This document shows, one piece after another, positions 13,501 to 21,208 of a stretch of 64,000 bases of DNA. The notes under the pieces were generated by a model that saw only the letters and a program-made list of their open reading frames with translations, was not told the origin of the DNA and did no database searches. Position 1 is the stretch's first letter; every line of letters begins with the position of its first letter. The stretch spans positions 69,102,383-69,166,382 of the forward strand of contig JAKGHH010000002.1 of the NCBI GenBank assembly GCA_022828595.1, read 5' to 3'. Origin of the DNA: Nelumbo lutea (lineage: Eukaryota; Streptophyta; Magnoliopsida; Proteales; Nelumbonaceae). A program made the translations under genes and the position numbers.

Positions 13501-16500
13501 TACTTGGCATGGTTACAGCCATCAAACCAGCCAATATTGGAATCCATCTGAACAGTACGTTCTCTCTGTAAGTCAAAGCTCAGGCCTCCTAATGTGATGA
13601 CAAAAAAAAAATCCATGAATAATTAGATCCATCACATGCATTCACTAAATGAACAATTTGGGAATCACCCTCCACTTTGATACACCCGAAGCTCATGGAA
13701 TACATAAGCCTGTGAACCTACAATGAAGCCATATCTCAACTCTGATAAGAGTCCTAATAACCAATCAGACTAGAGAGTATAATACTGGCCTCCCCCACCC
13801 CCAAATCCCTTTTTCTTTTGAAGAGTAAGAAAAAAGAAATTTTATTAATAAGAAAAAGGTTACAAATTAAGAGGTGACAAGATGGCACCTCGCCAATACA
13901 AACTGATCACATTACAATTCTGAAATTCAAGAACATTCCAAAAGTTCTCCCCCAAATCAGATCTGCTAATCTGTTCAAACTCAGGGAGCACCAGAACCCA
14001 ATCTGAGACAAAATGTGCAACTAAAGCCACCAGCAACTCTATATTTTTTTACTGTCTTCAAACAGTCTCCTGTTCCTCTCATTCCAAAGGGATACATCTC
14101 CACACCATTTTCGCTTTTCCACTCACATTGATCTTTGGCCAGGAAGAGAACAGCTCAGCAAATGACCTTGGCTGAAAGGTACTTGCTCCAAATAGGGTCG
14201 AGTAGAAATTCCACAAAAAACTTGCAACCTTGCATGAGTAAAACAAATGGTGAACAGACTCTTCTTATGAAAAGCAAAGATAACAATAGCTTGCCAGGTT
14301 GAAGCCCCTATTCTTTAAGTGGCCCAAAGTTAGGATGCTGTCCAAAGCTACCAACCATGCAAAAGTTTCCACTCTAGGTGGCACTGGGTTCCCCCAAACT
14401 GCTTTCACCCGATCTGAGAACAACTGATCTTTAACTAAAGCCATATATAAAGACTTTACTGTAAACTTTCCATTCCTAGATTCTTTCCACCATATAGAAA
14501 GACTTGAAGAAGCTGAAGCCTCTGATTGTTGTAACTTTTCCAGAAGCTGAATGCATACTTCCATTTCCTTATCCAGCAAGGGCCTTCTAAATTAGGGCTC
14601 CACACAACCTGTTCACCCCTTAAAACATTGATTAACCGGTATATGATGGTCTGTCAACCTGTATAATCTTGGGCACACCTCATACAATTTCCCTACCCCA
14701 TACCACTCATCCTCCCAGAATCTTACCCTTGACCCATCACCCACCTTGAAGCTCACCAAATCTCTAAAATTCTGACTAAACTGCATATTCCCTTTCCAGA
14801 CACTTACCCATAGGAATTTGAAACCTCCCTCGACTCCCACCCAAACCTCATCACCCCATACTTCCCAACTACCACCCTTCTCCAAAGAGAATCCCTTTCC
14901 CTCTCTGACCCAAGCCTCCACAACCATTTACCCAAGAGAGCCTTGTTGAAAATTCTTATTCTCCTAAAACCAGTTCCTAAGTGTCCCCACCCCCAAATCC
15001 CTGGACGTCCACCAGTTCCCAAGTGTCCAGGAAACACTAATGAAAATTAAGTTTGATAGCTCCAATATGAGTTAAGCAACCCTGCACAATGACCAGACTA
15101 GATAAGAACTAATGAGAACCTGTCAGCCTCTAAGCACGTAGGCCACAAGGGCACCCACTAGCTTTTCTGTCAAAAAATATAATGGATGATTAATCTGTCA
15201 TCAATGTCACGGGGAAAAACTTTTGATGATTATCATTCTACGCTACAAAATGCGCGCGCGCGTGAGAGAGAGAGAGAGAGAGTCTGCAACCACATCAGAA
15301 GCATTTTGATGATGTCAAGATAATATGAAAGTGACCTTAATTTGGCAATTACAGTCAAAGTTTCAAATCCAAGAGAATAGGGATTTTATTTTAAGTTTCT
15401 GGGCACAGTTTATATCAAAATGAACCACATTCCTAATCCTGCATGCAAATTTTGATAGTGATAAAATAGTTTTTTTTTTTTTTTTTGAGAAGGTAAGGTA
15501 AAAATTTTATTGATAGAAGAGGCTGCAGTACAACAGCAACCTAGTGGAAAAACACTAGGTGAGCAACCACATTTTTAAAAACATTCACATTTGATAGTGA
15601 TAAAATAGATGACCACCTGAAATCACAACACTGCAGCAATTTTGTTTCTGCCACAATATTTAAGTAATATCTCAAGATAATCTTCCATCACCTATAAACA
15701 CGGTACATAATATCAGCAAGACCTGCAAAGTTTCTCCAAAAAACTCCACTTTTCGCTGAGGGTGATACAAAATATTCCAAGAATCTATTTTTTTCTATTA
15801 TTTCAAATACATTGCCAATATATCAGCAATGTTTCAAATTAGGTAAACTCTACATTTGATATTTAAGATTTTAAAATCTCATCAAAACTTTATCAATGTT
15901 GTATTCAGAGAGATATTTTTTAAAGCTTTGTATTTTCTTTTCTTTTTTGTATCTTGTTGTGCCTATGGAGTGCTATCTTATTTAATGACACTTCACTTTG
16001 ATTTATCATCCAGAGAAGGAAGCATACTATATGCAAGTTCCAGAACACAACTAGCATGTCAAGGATGAAGATATCCACTAAATGTCTAGAAATCACATAT
16101 ACATAGCATAAATAGGAGAAATTATCTATGCAATAACTCACCTGTAAGACACCAAAATCTGTTTAAATTCCTCTTCTAGCTTGAGAATAGCCTTAGCAAG
16201 CAAATTATTTGCATGGTTAAGCACTGCATCACTACTTTTAAAGCTTTTGTTGCTGCTGAAGAAATGAACATTACTTCTCAGTTGATCAACTGCTCCTAGA
16301 TAATTTCCCAAGTCATCATGTGGTCCTTTCAGTATTTTAGCCTCTGCCTACATGTTGAAAGGATCTTTGACATCAGCATGCAAAAAGACAGGCATGTAAC
16401 ATGCAATGTAGTGGAATACTGGGTCATACCACAGTCTAGATGTACATACAATCAAAAAAGGAAAAGAAAGAAGATACAGAGGGAGAAATAGTAAGAAGAA

Positions 16501-18479
16501 GATTCAGATGGCTAACTATAAACATTCTTTGTGACTCTTGGAAGATAAGTGTGTTTGTCTTTCACTTGTAAATTTTCTACTGATGAATTAATGAAAGTGT
16601 TATTGATCAAAAAAATGGCTAACTATAAGCATATCAGTCCATTTCCAATGGGAAAGAAGATCTGCAAATGGGTTAGCAGACTCACTAGCTAAACAAGGGG
16701 TGCATAGGAATCAGATATTTTGGGATAAGCTGTAATTCTTTGTTTTGATCTGAGGCTGCATCTTGTGCCTCTTTTTGGGAACCTTCTCTGTGTATCTTTT
16801 ATATTTCCAATTCTTAATAAAATCACTCATTATTCATAAAAAAAAAATCAAAAACCTCTAACTTTTACTAAGAGACATAATTATACACTCAAAAATTACA
16901 AGAAACTTCAAATAGAGTATAAACAATATGAAAAACTGGCATCAAACCATTTTAGTCATCTTTTTGTCTAGTATTTGAGATTTCTTTTAATCAGAAAAAC
17001 AGTTTTTTCTTTAACTTTTTCTAACATTCTACCATGTAACAGATCCAACTATCTGACAATGCACTGTAACCATACATGGGAATGCCTCCATATCTTCAAG
17101 TATGTAATACACTTTCCATAGGATTCGACAAGAAAAAGTAAAATCAGTTGCAGATTGCTAAATTAATTCAGTTTAGAATTTAAATACCATTAAGGTTAGA
17201 GAGCCCATATCCTAATAGAGTGGGCCCCTTAAATTTTTGTAAGGAATATATAGTCCCCCCACCCCTCTAAAAAATATTCCAGCTTTTCCCCTAAATACGA
17301 TGAAATATGGTTTCAAAGACCGTCCTAACTTCTTATTTGTCAATAAGCTGCTTCTTATAGAGAAGAAAAAAAGACCAGGTCATAAATGTGCAAATAAATC
17401 ATGTCCTCCCCCGTTTAATGCAATTCTAATACTGAAAAGAAAGAAAAAGTAGTCCCCAAAACATCTACGTGCACAAAAGGCATGTCATTTATAGAATGTT
17501 CCGAAAGAACTCATATGCTCTGTGAGTTAGCTAACTGACATACTTACTGAATCAGACGTCTTTTATTTTAACTTCTCAGTTAATCTGAATACCAGGATCT
17601 ACTTAACAAACTTCCATTTGAAAGAAAGAACTAAGTGGAACTGAACTAATCAGCCAATCAAAAAAGAAAGTATAAAAACAGGAAAACCTGTCTTCCTCTC
17701 TTTCTTCTTCGTGACAGCATGGGTTGCTCAAAAGAGTGAAGCAAAAATTACAGCTCAACTCAACAACACACTATCCCTTCTATTTAAGTCAGCTACTTGA
17801 ATTCTATTTCGCCAACAGTAGCAGTTTTATAATATATCGACAGAAGCAAATTACTGAAATTAAAACCAGTCTTATAAATTCTCCAGAATTAAGAGAAAAA
17901 ATGACCATCCTAACATAATTAAAATGGAAATCAAGTGATTTTTCAATGAATTGAAGAATAAACAAATGCATAAGAAATTTAACGTGAATCGAGAAGTAAC
18001 GAACCTGGCGACAAAGATCAAACTGGGACAATATAACCTCCGCCGCCTTCAAGGTTTTATCGATGTTCTCGTGTGCTCTCCGAATTGAATGTGTCCTTAT
18101 CTATAATCCGACACACAGAGATTAACACAAACGAGAGAGAGAGAGAGAGAGAGGTAGGTGAAAAACACCAAAAACAGAATCAAATCAGAAATGGATTCAT
18201 GCCATCAGTTCAGCAATTTCCTGATCTTCTCTGCTTGCGGGATTAGTGATTCAGTGAAGAACACCAGGCCTAATGAAAATCATCAGAGGTGTCAAATCCA
18301 AGCTAGAAACATATCCATACCTGAGTGGGACGCATCGCAGTCTCTAGAGCAGAGAGACGGTGATCGAAGGAGCCGAGAATAGCGACCATGTTGTCTGTAA
18401 TGGTCTGGCTCTTCTGGAGTGCCTCTCTCATGAAGGCCGCTCGTTCGCTAAGGGTTTCCATGGGCAGAGGAACTCCCAT
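1557..18479 (-). CDS. EXO70A1-like: EXO70A-type exocyst complex subunit, 5' part (five coding exons; continues beyond the left edge)
   Basis: The product is a subunit of the exocyst, the complex that tethers secretory vesicles to the plasma membrane; plant EXO70A proteins act in polar secretion and cell-wall deposition. Coding exons, in order of transcription, are 18479-18321, 18100-18005, 16347-16142, 12753-12499 and 1695-1557. They give 285 codons with every junction in phase and GT donors and AG acceptors throughout. The start ATG (18479) gives MGVPLPMETLSERAAF, followed by the conserved N-terminal stretches LQKSQTITDN, ALETAMRPTQ, HENIDKTLKAAEVIL and HANNLLAKAILKLEEEFKQ (helical, coiled-coil-like). 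Exon 4 carries VEPDRLFEGLPNSLRP, and exon 5 carries KLGVEKLSKDDVQKMQWE. EXO70A proteins are about 640 residues, so over half, including most of the helical rod, must be encoded left of position 1. Introns are 220 bp, 1.66 kb, 3.39 kb and 10.8 kb. No stop or frameshift is seen, so the gene looks functional. The family call is by recognition and is firm; exact paralogue assignment is less certain. Confidence 0.93.
1900..2144 (+). mobile_element. LINE 3' end: RNase H C-terminus plus poly(A) tail
   Basis: The frame ending at the stop near 2053 reads WVRKTAKEMVDTSDKQG and finishes MFWAKL. This matches the RNase H C-terminus of the other LINE copies here, with a decayed ADSLAKQG motif. A 3' UTR and an A run at 2138-2144 follow. 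It lies in intron 4 of EXO70A, antisense to the gene. The 5' limit is uncertain. Confidence 0.6.
2145..3523. other. EXO70A intron 4, unassigned stretch
   Basis: No gene is recognised. Visible structure is a mixed ATA/ACA microsatellite at about 2537-2573 and an imperfect direct repeat with a spacing of about 123 bp. The copies lie near 2971-3083 and 3094-3200 and both contain a CAAAGTTCAATT...TGGAGTT core and an AAAGGG end. A 62-codon open frame at 2635-2823 resembles nothing I know. Confidence 0.5.
3529..3817 (+). repeat. 5' LTR of the Copia element
   Basis: It begins TGTTAGAGTC and ends TTTACCA. It contains a TATA-like AGTATAAATAAAAG near 3649-3662 and a long CT-rich tract (3715-3780) downstream. 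The primer binding site follows directly. Confidence 0.93.
4416..5330 (+). pseudogene. Copia gag (UBN2-type) with zinc knuckle, broken by stops
   Basis: The frame opens MGDSSEYKSSVMVPSDY and contains LNGENYVPWAKSVEVFL, typical of Copia capsid proteins (UBN2 family). It continues to a Gly/Arg-rich region and the zinc knuckle CTHCGMEGHIINFCY near 5260-5300. In-frame stops occur at about 4620, 4650 and 5247, so no full gag can be made. The glycine-rich part gives long open frames in other phases and on the minus strand; these are composition artefacts. Confidence 0.85.
5331..6427 (+). pseudogene. Copia protease and integrase, truncated
   Basis: The protease motif WIINSGASDHMTG is near 5540-5580, with Asn in place of the usual Asp before SGA, which would abolish the catalytic aspartate. 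The integrase zinc-binding part follows with WHCRLGHLSLRAL near 5920-5955. The core begins with LVHSDIWVP and FDDDYSR, and TPQQNGVAERKNRHLLEV reaches about 6418. Frameshifts are needed near 5730, 5800 and 6175. The second half of integrase and the linker to RT are missing. Confidence 0.85.
6428..7781 (+). pseudogene. Copia reverse transcriptase and RNase H, one internal stop
   Basis: This is the best preserved part. RT motifs include KARLVAKGYSQQYGVDY, FQLDIKNAFLHGDL, KAIYGLKQSPRAW and the catalytic YVDDIVIIG near 6825-6850. The frame stops at 7197-7199 and continues in the same frame. RNase H shows YTDPDWVGS, SSAEAEYRAMA and LYCDNQAAVHI, then KHIEVDCHFLREK. It ends at the TGA 7779-7781, next to the polypurine tract. 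Confidence 0.9.
7789..8074 (+). repeat. 3' LTR of the Copia element
   Basis: It begins TGTTAGAGTC and ends TTTATCA, directly after the polypurine tract and followed by CTAAC. It has the same TATA-like box and CT-rich tract as the 5' LTR, minus one CTT unit. Confidence 0.93.
8163..8400. repeat. Non-autonomous repeat rich in CCGGTT/AACCGG words (MITE-like)
   Basis: It starts near CAGTGTTTAGAAAACCAG and contains repeated variants of ACCAGTTCAACC, GGCCGGTTCGG and AACCAGTGAACCGG. Related word patterns recur near 11330-11560, 18655-18700, 39490-40060 and 41300-41400. I assign no superfamily; ends and target duplication are not clear. Confidence 0.4.
8500..9276 (+). mobile_element. LINE 3' end: RNase H remnant plus poly(A) tail
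   Basis: The frame 8926-9150 reads HLLVEGDSQVVTRW near its start and VNAMADSLAKQGVSKEG near its end, the second half of a plant LINE RNase H. A stop, a 3' UTR and an A run at 9270-9276 follow. The purine-rich DNA at 8500-8925 may belong to the same element, since a similar purine-rich block precedes a retroposon tail at 60638-61403. The left boundary is uncertain. It lies in EXO70A intron 4. Confidence 0.6.
9277..10589. other. EXO70A intron 4, AT-rich, no gene seen
   Basis: There are only short open frames with no family resemblance. I see no clear repeat ends. Confidence 0.5.
10590..10945. mobile_element. Candidate MITE with imperfect inverted ends
   Basis: The left end reads TAACAATTCTATAAACC then AAAACCTCCCCTATAG and GTGCAAATATCTCCTTTCC. 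The right end, reverse-complemented, gives TTATAGAAACTTCCTTGGG then GGTACAAATACCTTCCGCC, so both ends share an AAACYTCC plus CAAATAYCT layout. A related sequence in opposite orientation lies at about 50190-50320. No target duplication was established. Confidence 0.4.
10946..12498. other. EXO70A intron 4, AT-rich stretch with CCGGTT-family remnant
   Basis: It is very AT-rich. 11320-11885 holds degenerate GAACCATT/TTGACC words like those of the repeat at 8163-8400, with an (AT)n tract near 11750-11762. No coding sequence is recognised up to exon 4 at 12499. Confidence 0.45.
13032..13502. mobile_element. hAT-like MITE in EXO70A intron 3
   Basis: The terminal inverted repeats are TAGACCTGTTCATGGGC at the left and GCCCATGAACAGGTCTA at the right, with GGGCCGGGC-rich subterminal DNA on both sides. 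The flanks CATGGCAC (13024-13031) and CTTGGCAT (13503-13510) match at six of eight positions, fitting a decayed 8-bp hAT-type duplication. It contains no coding sequence. Confidence 0.7.
13810..14984 (-). mobile_element. 5'-truncated LINE in EXO70A intron 3, with 17-bp target duplication
   Basis: Minus-strand frames give the post-RT region of plant LINE ORF2. FNKALLGKWLWR and WRRVVVGKYG lie near 14950-14870, and VGDGSRVRFWEDEW near 14750-14700. The zf-RVT part (WWKESRNGKFTVKSLY, then FAWLV) lies at 14579-14265. The minus-strand 3' end is A-rich (plus strand about 13810-13855). CCCCACCCCCAAATCCC occurs at 13793-13809 and again at 14985-15001, a 17-bp target-site duplication that fixes both ends. 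Frame breaks show it is dead. It has the same orientation as EXO70A. Confidence 0.88.
15002..15450. other. EXO70A intron 3, microsatellite stretch
   Basis: No gene is seen. A (GC)n-(GA)n compound microsatellite lies at about 15252-15281. Confidence 0.55.
15470..15589 (-). mobile_element. Very short 5'-truncated LINE 3' end with 19-bp target duplication
   Basis: A T run at 15470-15486 (poly(A) on the minus strand) is followed by the complement of a 3' UTR-like sequence. The 19-bp word TTTGATAGTGATAAAATAG occurs at 15451-15469 and 15590-15608, flanking the insert exactly. At about 120 bp it holds only the LINE 3' end. Confidence 0.85.
15609..16141. other. EXO70A intron 3, no gene seen
   Basis: It is AT-rich DNA running up to the donor of exon 3 (intron starts GTGAG at 16141 on the minus strand). 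The open frames at 15856-16141 on both strands have no recognisable content. Confidence 0.5.
16522..16614 (+). mobile_element. Short LINE 3' end with 14-bp target duplication in EXO70A intron 2
   Basis: ATGGCTAACTATAA occurs at 16508-16521 and 16615-16628. The roughly 93 bp between them ends ATTGATCAAAAAAA, like the LINE tail near 2125-2144. It is an extremely 5'-truncated retroposition. Confidence 0.8.
16640..16847 (+). mobile_element. LINE 3' end: last codons of RNase H, 3' UTR and A tail
   Basis: The frame 16674-16735 reads ANGLADSLAKQGVHRNQIFW and ends DKL-stop, the conserved C-terminus of these LINE RNase H domains. An A run at 16838-16847 follows a 3' UTR with an AATAAAAT signal-like word. 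The left limit is approximate. It lies in EXO70A intron 2. Confidence 0.7.
16848..18004. other. EXO70A intron 2, remainder, no gene seen
   Basis: No coding or repeat boundaries are recognised. Polypyrimidine stretches and short open frames only. Confidence 0.5.
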
Positions 18480-18490
18480 CTGATTTCTAC

Positions 18491-18498
18491 CTTCTTCT

Positions 18499-18530
<32 letters not shown>

Positions 18531-18531
18531 T
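18491..18531 (-). repeat. GAA-rich 5' leader microsatellite of the EXO70A gene
   Basis: The plus strand reads a run of TTC with one CCT interruption, so it is a GAA/GAG purine tract on the gene's strand. It lies just upstream of the start ATG at 18479. The reading frame stays open through it (a glutamate run), but EXO70A proteins are not known to start this way. It is best read as a 5' untranslated tract. Confidence 0.7.
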
Positions 18532-19930
18532 GGTATCAAGACTCCATTGCTTTGAGCCGATGAAAATAATTGTCCGAAATTTGCAGACCAGTTCGCCTGA
18601 AAAGTGAAAACTATTTTACTCACCTTAAAATAATATAAAAAAATAATAATAATTAAGACCAGCTGGTTTATGGACGAGTTGAACCGGGTAACTGGTCTGG
18701 GTACTGGGTAGAGATTCTGGATCTGCCACAAACAAACATGAGGATAGAGGATGAGGTATACAAATAGAAATAGGCTACGGAATACAATGACAAGAAGACA
18801 TGTCATTTATCCATACAATTACAAGATTAGAGAATCTGACGTGTTTAATCTTCATTGGCCTTTGTAGCCTATCATACACGACTAGTTTGCAACTAATTCT
18901 GCTACGTACGGAATCTCAACAAAACGAGTTAAACCTGGTCCATCCACCGGTCTATCATATGCGTGTGAACCTGTTGTTGGTCTCGCTATTAGATGCGCAT
19001 GGGTCAACCTTTTTGTACAAAGAAAATGAGAGGACAGCTATTCTTCGATTTTGACAAGCCGCCAGACGTTGTAGTACGGGAACATTTGGAATCGTTGGAT
19101 TGAAATACGGTGGGACCCACTAAAAAGTTTATCCAGCTCGACAGTTGTGAGATGCGAGCGCTTCAACGAAAGTTGGTGTAGGTGGGCACGGGACCGGGCT
19201 GGAACGGGATGTACTTCTCACACATGAGCGCCTTCCACCGTGGATTGAGAACATTTTTCGTGAATAATAACTTACATTTCTCGTAAATAATAACTTATAA
19301 ATACGATAGATGTTCCGAATGCATGGTAGAATGTGCGCGTGTAAAACGCGTATGAAGCGCCCTGTGTGAAGAGCAGAACCTGTCTCGGGGTTGGGGGCAT
19401 ATAAATATTTTCAACGGAAGAGCAGTTAAGGTTGCCAGCTATCAACTTCGTACAACTAGTGATGGCGTGTCGTGTGGGGCCCTGGTTATGCGTTGCCGTT
19501 TAAGGCGGAGGAGAAACGGGAATGTCACGCTGGAATTCAGAATTCTGCATCCTGTGTATCTGTACTTCTCCCTAAACTTATTTTGGTTTTTATCTCCTTC
19601 GTATTTAAAAACTAAGAAACAAAACAAACCTTATTTTCGTTCCGTGGAAAAAATGCCGCCCCATCAGTAAAACATTGATGTTTATTGTGCATAAAATCAT
19701 TGCTTGGTTTCAATATTAATTAAATAAAATATAAAATACTAAAAAATATAGTTCGTATTTAGCATCATGTCATTGCCTCATAGCCGTTTTCTTAGAAAAC
19801 GTGCTATATAGTTGAAGGTCTGTTGCACTAATTTATGAGAAATGACGACTCCTTTTTGTTTGGCATTGATGTTGCCATATAGAATGTATTTTGGGGAAAC
19901 GGCATTGTATTTGTTTAGTGATAATGCTTT
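18532..19930. other. Upstream region of EXO70A and intergenic DNA
   Basis: The EXO70A promoter should lie here on the minus strand, but I cannot place a TATA box or start site with confidence. A CCGGTT/GAACCGGG-type remnant is at about 18655-18700. The rest is moderately GC-mixed with no coding signal. Confidence 0.4.
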
Positions 19931-19935
19931 ATAAT

Positions 19936-20766
19936 TGATGTAGCACAATTCGGTCATTCCTAACTAGTATTCCCGTGATTTCTGAGATGTACCTGAAATG
20001 AGAGGAAGGAGGAATAACTCCTGGGGGGGTTTTCGGTGGAAATGCTCCGATGCTTAAATTATTATTGCGTATAGGAAGCAAAGAGAGAACGAAGGCTAAG
20101 AGTGTAGGTTGCGCTAGTGATTTTAGATATCTTGTTCCTTCAGGGTAAGTTCCTTATATCTGAATTCCGTTGTTCCCGGCCCTCTGACTTCTAACAAGGC
20201 AGGTATAACCGCCACTGTCAGTCTGCCATAGCCACTACAGGCAAGACTGAGGTGGCATGCGCGGGGCCGTCGTGCAGGGTACGTGTCTGTCAGGTGTGGG
20301 ATGCCTTCCTAAAGGTGGCAGGCGTGGCGAGGGGACATGCCTGTAATTCGCAGGTTTGTCAGGTATGGCGGTAAGGTGTGGGATGCCTTGAGCTAGGCCA
20401 TCCCTTAAGTGGCGGGCTGCCTACAGCCGATTATGCCGAGCTAGCCGACCCGAGGTCTTTGTGCCTCAGGGCGTCCAAAGAAGAATCGATGCTTTCTTGC
20501 TTGGGAGTGGCCCGAGGTCCATTGGGAGGAGCTCGGGTCTCAAAAGGGGTCAGGGTGCCCCGAAGTCCCTTGACCCCGGGGAGGAGGTGCGGGTGAGGCG
20601 GCTTTTGGCGAGTAGTGTATCTGCCGAGGTGTCGTGCTGAACTCGGTGGGACTTCCCCACCGAGCCGTGCTCTTGTCCGTTGTGTTGTCATGTTGAGTCA
20701 CTGTTTGAGCTAGGTCACGCCTACATGTACCTGAGCTACGAGGTTGGGCCAAATCACCCTCCATCA
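19936..20766 (-). repeat. 3' LTR of the Tat element
   Basis: On the plus strand it starts TGATGTAGCAC and ends CTCCATCA. Compared with the other LTR it lacks a block of roughly 50 bp near 20370 and a short block near 20560. Confidence 0.9.
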
Positions 20767-20786
20767 ATTGCCCCCCACTCCCTGCG
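20767..20786 (-). other. Polypurine tract of the Tat element
   Basis: The minus strand reads AGGGAGTGGGGGGCAAT directly before the 3' LTR. This is the expected site and composition for the plus-strand DNA primer. Confidence 0.75.
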
Positions 20787-21018
20787 CTGGCGGCGGTGAC
20801 CCAACGCGAGGAGGTCATGACGCGCTAGGTGGATTTGGCATTGGTGTTTGTGCTGCGTCGCTCTGCGTTCCGTCCAGCTATACCGGTCTAGCGCCTGGCT
20901 CGACCGAAAAGAGATTCGGGTCATGTCCGAGTTACGTGCGGACTTCACGCGACTTGGACTTCGCAGACGTCAAAAACGCGCTAAATCGTTTTCGCCTCAA
21001 AGAACCCGCAATTGCGGC

Positions 21019-21026
21019 TATAAATA
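21019..21026 (+). promoter_or_regulatory. TATA box for the antisense gene inside the Tat element
   Basis: GGCTATAAATAGGGG is a strong plant TATA consensus about 190 bp upstream of the ATG at 21209, on the same strand as the antisense gene. It lies outside the LTR (which ends at 20766), so it is separate from the LTR promoter. Role inferred from sequence and position. Confidence 0.65.
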
Positions 21027-21208
21027 GGGGGTCCCTTGGCCATTTTCTTCACCACAAAGCCTTCATCGTTAAGGTTTGAGCTCGCGCTAGGGGTTTCTTA
21101 GCTTGGGTCCTCCAGTTCGTTCTGTTATTCCAGTCTGGTTGCATTTCTTTGGTGAGTCCTCTCGAGCCTCCTTTTCCCTTCTAGTTCGCTTCTTTCTATT
21201 AGTCTGGT

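Noticed and set aside
14804..15037. Minus-strand frame reading across the LINE edge into the intron (starting MFPGHLGTGG)
   Set aside because: The first residues come from the target duplication and flanking intron, not from the LINE; the element starts at 14984.
18480..18806. The EXO70A first-exon frame stays open upstream, with a glutamate run, to an ATG at 18806
   Set aside because: The upstream residues are low-complexity or hydrophobic and unlike EXO70A proteins; the family start matches the ATG at 18479, and the GAA tract fits a 5' leader.
20378..20818. Several open frames on both strands near 20.4-20.8 kb
   Set aside because: They lie inside the GC-rich LTR of the Tat element and recur in the other LTR; no domain is visible.
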